Source of the DNA: an uncultured Flavobacteriaceae bacterium
GTDB taxonomy: Bacteria; Bacteroidota; Bacteroidia; Flavobacteriales; Flavobacteriaceae
Direction: 5' to 3'
Assembly: GCA_938074515.1 (NCBI GenBank)
Contig: CALJFV010000223.1
Coordinates: 1 to 8,739, forward strand
DNA length: 8,739 nt
The notes under the pieces were generated by a model. It saw only the letters and a list, made by a program, of their open reading frames with translations. It was not told the origin of the DNA and did not search any database. Within the stretch, counting starts at the first letter, position 1. The number at the start of each line of letters is the position of its first letter. Position numbers and translations under genes: made by a program. Of the stretch, positions 6,492-8,739 are shown piece after piece.

Positions 6492-7666
6492 GCACCTATT
6501 ACAGAGGACTTGCATTATTTGGGCTGTTATCAATAATTATTTCTAGCTGCAACGACCCTGGCCAAAAAGACCCTGCAGACATTTTGCAAAAAGTCCTTAC
6601 TGGAGATGAGTTGGCCATAAAGAGGGTTATGGAGCAACCGGAAAACTATGAATTACAAATTCAGTTAATTCTTCCAAAGGAGGCGGCCCATTACGGACCC
6701 GATCTGAAGATTGATGACGTGCCTCAGCGGAGCGTGGTGGATTACAGTCAAGGACAATATTTTTATCCAGCAAGTACAGTAAAATTACCCGTGGCAATTT
6801 TGGCCGCTGAATGGACTGAACTTCAGTCAGAGATCAGTATCATAACCCCTTATCGCATAGGTAATGACAGCCTGACACACAACATTGCTCAAGACCTCAT
6901 CGACATATTTTCTGTAAGTGATAACGAGGCATTCAATCGACTCTATGATCTTCTTGGACGCGATTATATCAATTCCAGAATGGCAGCCTTAAACGTAGGC
7001 CCTTTTCGCCTGGCGCACCGCCTCTCTGTGCCTCATGCCGCGGGCCAAGACCACCCGATGTATTATTTCGAAACAGCTCAGGGGACCAGAGCAATCCAAG
7101 CGGGGCCTGATCAGCCTTTAGACTCATTACCTGTTGCGGGAACCCAAAAGGGCATTGGGTATATGCAAGAGGGCTCATTAATTGAAAAACCCATGGATTT
7201 TAGTCGCAAAAACTATTTTCCACTTTCCAGCATGATGAAATTTATGGAGTACTTATATCCGCTCGATTGTAACGACTGTCCAAAACCAATAGAGTGGTCC
7301 AAAAATACAGAAGCCTTTGTAAAGACCATTATGATGAGTGTCCCGAGAAAACAAGGTTACGACGAAATTGAATATCCAGATGGGTATGTGAAATTCTTTT
7401 TTGTTGGGGACTCGAAAGCGCGATTGGACCCCGCATTGCGGGTACACAATAAAGTTGGCTATGCCTATGGCACGCTCACTGATATTGCTTATATCGTGGA
7501 CACAAAACACAACTTGAGCTACATTTTAGGAGCGAGTCTTTTGGTCAATGAAAATAGAATATTCAATGACAATGTTTATGAATATGATACCACTGGACTC
7601 CCCTTTCTCGCACAAATGGCACGCAGTCTTCACGAATTACTGATCCAAGCTAAATCCGGACGGTAA
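6476..7666 (+). CDS. Lipoprotein-type SxxK serine hydrolase (class A beta-lactamase-like fold)
   Basis: A 396-residue predicted envelope serine hydrolase of the penicillin-recognising superfamily. The N-terminus has one Arg (10), a hydrophobic core (11-22) and a lipobox-like ISSC with Cys25, so it is probably a lipoprotein. Catalytic-fold motifs in order: YPASTVKLP with nucleophile Ser100 and Lys103 (SxxK); SVSDNEAFN with SDN at 148-150; and HNKVGYAYGT with KVG at 326-328 in place of the usual KTG. The region after SDN shows no ExxLN-type motif, so the deacylating Glu of class A beta-lactamases appears to be missing. A long insert of about 170 residues, including a CNDC pair (265-268), separates SDN from KVG. 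It overlaps the preceding secreted hydrolase by 16 nt; this ATG is fixed by the signal sequence. The substrate is unknown; a peptidase or esterase is more likely than a drug-hydrolysing enzyme. Confidence 0.83.
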   Translation: MVDSISTYYRGLALFGLLSIIISSCNDPGQKDPADILQKVLTGDELAIKRVMEQPENYELQIQLILPKEAAHYGPDLKIDDVPQRSVVDYSQGQYFYPASTVKLPVAILAAEWTELQSEISIITPYRIGNDSLTHNIAQDLIDIFSVSDNEAFNRLYDLLGRDYINSRMAALNVGPFRLAHRLSVPHAAGQDHPMYYFETAQGTRAIQAGPDQPLDSLPVAGTQKGIGYMQEGSLIEKPMDFSRKNYFPLSSMMKFMEYLYPLDCNDCPKPIEWSKNTEAFVKTIMMSVPRKQGYDEIEYPDGYVKFFFVGDSKARLDPALRVHNKVGYAYGTLTDIAYIVDTKHNLSYILGASLLVNENRIFNDNVYEYDTTGLPFLAQMARSLHELLIQAKSGR

Positions 7667-8593
7667 GTTCGAGAGTGCTTGGTGATATTGGGCAACAATC
7701 TCTTCAATGATCGTGGCCGCCGGTTTAATCTCATCGATCAAACTAGCGATTTGTCCTATTTCGAGTTCCCCCTCCTGAAGATCACCTTCGAACATCCCGC
7801 GCTTCGCGCGGGCCCGCCCTAAATGGGCGCGCAACTCCTCTATTGATGCTCCAGACCGATAAAGGCCCTGTAAATCTTGGTAAAACTTGTTTTTTAAAAG
7901 ACGCACCGGGGTCAATTCTTTCAGCGTCAACTCTGTGGCTCCTTCACCAGCGGCAACCACGAGATCTTTGAACAATTGATGGCCACTACCCTCTTCTGAG
8001 GCAACAAAACGGCTGCCCATCTGAACGCCATCAGCACCCAAAATCATAGTGGCTAACATGGCCTCTCCTGTGGCAATGCCCCCAGCGGCAATAAGTGGCA
8101 AATCTGTAGCGCGACGCACCGAGGGGATTAAAGTAAGTGTTGTGGATTCGTCACGACCATTGTGTCCCCCCGCTTCAAAGCCCTCTGCGACGATTGCATC
8201 AACACCAGCCGCCTCAGCTTTTAAAGCAAATTTTGTGCTGCTCACCACATGAACCACAATAATTCCTGCAGCCTTGAGACGCGCGGTATGCGTAGCCGGA
8301 TTACCTGCAGAGGTAAAAACAATGGGGACACGATGCTCAAGAATCAGCCCTATGATCTCTTCAATATTTGGGTATAATAAGGGCACATTAACGCCAAAGG
8401 GTTTGTCTGTTGCCGCCTTGCACCGCTCAATGTGCAGTTTTAATACCTCCGGATACATCGAGCCGGCACCAATCAATCCCAATCCTCCCGCATTACTTAC
8501 CGCGCTGGCTAAACGCCATCCACTATTCCAAATCATCCCCCCTTGAACAATGGGGTAATTGGTCGAGAACAGTTCCGTAACCCGATTTTTCAT
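7637..8593 (-). CDS. Nitronate monooxygenase / FabK-like FMN oxidoreductase
   Basis: A 318-residue TIM-barrel flavoprotein of the 2-nitropropane dioxygenase family, cytoplasmic. Motifs: TNYPIVQGGMIW (11-22), SNAGGLGLIGAGS (33-45), DKPFGVNVPLL (63-73), TSAGNPA (94-100), AEGFEAGGHNG (136-146) with His144, IAAGGIATGEAML (168-180) binding the FMN phosphate, and GADGVQMGSRF (186-196). The whole length and the C-terminal GQIASLIDEI segment resemble FabK, the FMN enoyl-ACP reductase, as much as nitronate monooxygenases, so the reaction is either nitronate detoxification or a fatty-acid reductase; the family name is safe but not the substrate. The start is fixed because the codon immediately before it, in the same frame, is the TAA of the upstream T9SS cargo gene. 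The 3' end overlaps the convergent serine hydrolase by 30 bp. Confidence 0.88.
   Translation of the reverse strand: MKNRVTELFSTNYPIVQGGMIWNSGWRLASAVSNAGGLGLIGAGSMYPEVLKLHIERCKAATDKPFGVNVPLLYPNIEEIIGLILEHRVPIVFTSAGNPATHTARLKAAGIIVVHVVSSTKFALKAEAAGVDAIVAEGFEAGGHNGRDESTTLTLIPSVRRATDLPLIAAGGIATGEAMLATMILGADGVQMGSRFVASEEGSGHQLFKDLVVAAGEGATELTLKELTPVRLLKNKFYQDLQGLYRSGASIEELRAHLGRARAKRGMFEGDLQEGELEIGQIASLIDEIKPAATIIEEIVAQYHQALSNLPSGFSLDQ
7796..7829. repeat. Two adjacent GC-rich hairpins inside the nitronate monooxygenase gene
   Basis: CCCGCGC (7796-7802) and GCGCGGG (7806-7812) form a perfect 7-bp stem with a 3-nt loop. Three bases on, CGCCC (7815-7819) and GGGCG (7825-7829) form a second stem with a 5-nt loop. 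On the coding strand the first stem holds GCGAAGC, a motif known as an unusually stable mini-hairpin in DNA. The bases encode a HLGRARAKRGM segment that may simply be Arg/Ala-rich. Confidence 0.6.
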
Positions 8594-8739
8594 TTAAGCC
8601 TTTATCAGTTTAAACGATTGTTCCTGTCCAGATGGCAAAATCAATTTAATTAAATAGGCCCCTTTATTCCAATGCATCACCGGAATCTGAGTCTGAGAGG
8701 AATATACCTCGAGAGACTCTATAAATTGACCTAAAACAT
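8594..8739 (-). CDS. C-terminal end of a T9SS cargo protein (type A sorting domain, partial)
   Basis: Too short to stand out as an ORF, but the minus strand is open from 8737 to the TAA at 8596-8594, giving 47 residues: VLGQFIESLEV at the start, IPVMHWNKGAYLIKLIL in the middle and SFKLIKA at the end. The order of a D/V-LGQ start, a short strand, x-W-x-KGAYLIKL (the usual L-x-x-G-x-Y-x-x-x-I/L core) and a hydrophobic-basic KLIKA terminus is the pattern of the type A C-terminal sorting domain that directs proteins through the Bacteroidota type IX secretion system. The rest of the gene, presumably a large secreted or surface protein, lies beyond the right edge, so its function cannot be given. 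The stop directly abuts the start of the nitronate monooxygenase gene. Confidence 0.8.
   Translation of the reverse strand, partial: VLGQFIESLEVYSSQTQIPVMHWNKGAYLIKLILPSGQEQSFKLIKA

Noticed and set aside
6476..7666. Class A beta-lactamase resistance gene
   Set aside because: Only the SxxK and SDN motifs fit; KTG is KVG, the omega-loop Glu motif is not visible, and no mobile context is present.
8049..8546. Plus-strand open frames opposite the nitronate monooxygenase gene
   Set aside because: Low-complexity Ala/Pro/Ser-rich translations typical of antisense frames over a conserved gene, with no start context.
1..8739. CRISPR array, tRNA, insertion sequence or defence island
   Set aside because: No regularly spaced direct repeats, cloverleaf, transposase or known defence domain seen on either strand.

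Overview
The window looks like chromosomal DNA from an aerobic, gliding-type or marine Bacteroidota (order not resolvable from this sequence). The evidence is: a type IX secretion (T9SS) type A C-terminal sorting domain at the right edge; promoter-like boxes resembling the Bacteroidota TAnnTTTG -7 element and A-rich sequence instead of Shine-Dalgarno sites before starts; a COX15/CtaA-type heme A synthase, which implies an aa3-type terminal oxidase; and protein variants (UvrB, SucC, RluF) of the usual Bacteroidota kind. The DNA is moderately AT-rich and mostly coding, with tight gene packing.

Layout. Left block, plus strand (2-4120): the 3' part of ctaA, then a gap of about 117 bp with a promoter-like site, then a small acidic pRiA4b ORF-3-like protein, uvrB (4-nt gap) and rluF (ATGA overlap). 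The last three form one probable operon, ending at a strong hairpin with A/T tracts on both sides at 4179-4216 that can terminate transcription from either direction. Middle: sucC (minus, 4350-5540) stands alone and converges on rluF; its partner sucD is not next to it. A divergent intergenic region of 186 bp (5541-5726) carries promoter-like boxes for both sides. Right block: a secreted alpha/beta hydrolase and a lipoprotein-type SxxK serine hydrolase overlap by 16 nt on the plus strand (5727-7666). They converge, with a 30-bp overlap of coding ends, on a minus-strand nitronate monooxygenase/FabK-like flavoprotein (7637-8593). That gene begins directly after the stop codon of a T9SS cargo gene, of which only the last 47 codons lie in the window.

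How the genes relate. Most are housekeeping: respiration (ctaA, sucC), excision repair (uvrB) and ribosome modification (rluF). The less understood parts are the pRiA4b-like protein locked to uvrB, the pair of envelope hydrolases, and the T9SS cargo plus flavoenzyme junction. I see no CRISPR array, tRNA, rRNA, insertion sequence, phage or recognisable defence system, and no firm evidence for an undescribed multi-gene system. The findings are local oddities worth checking rather than a discovery.
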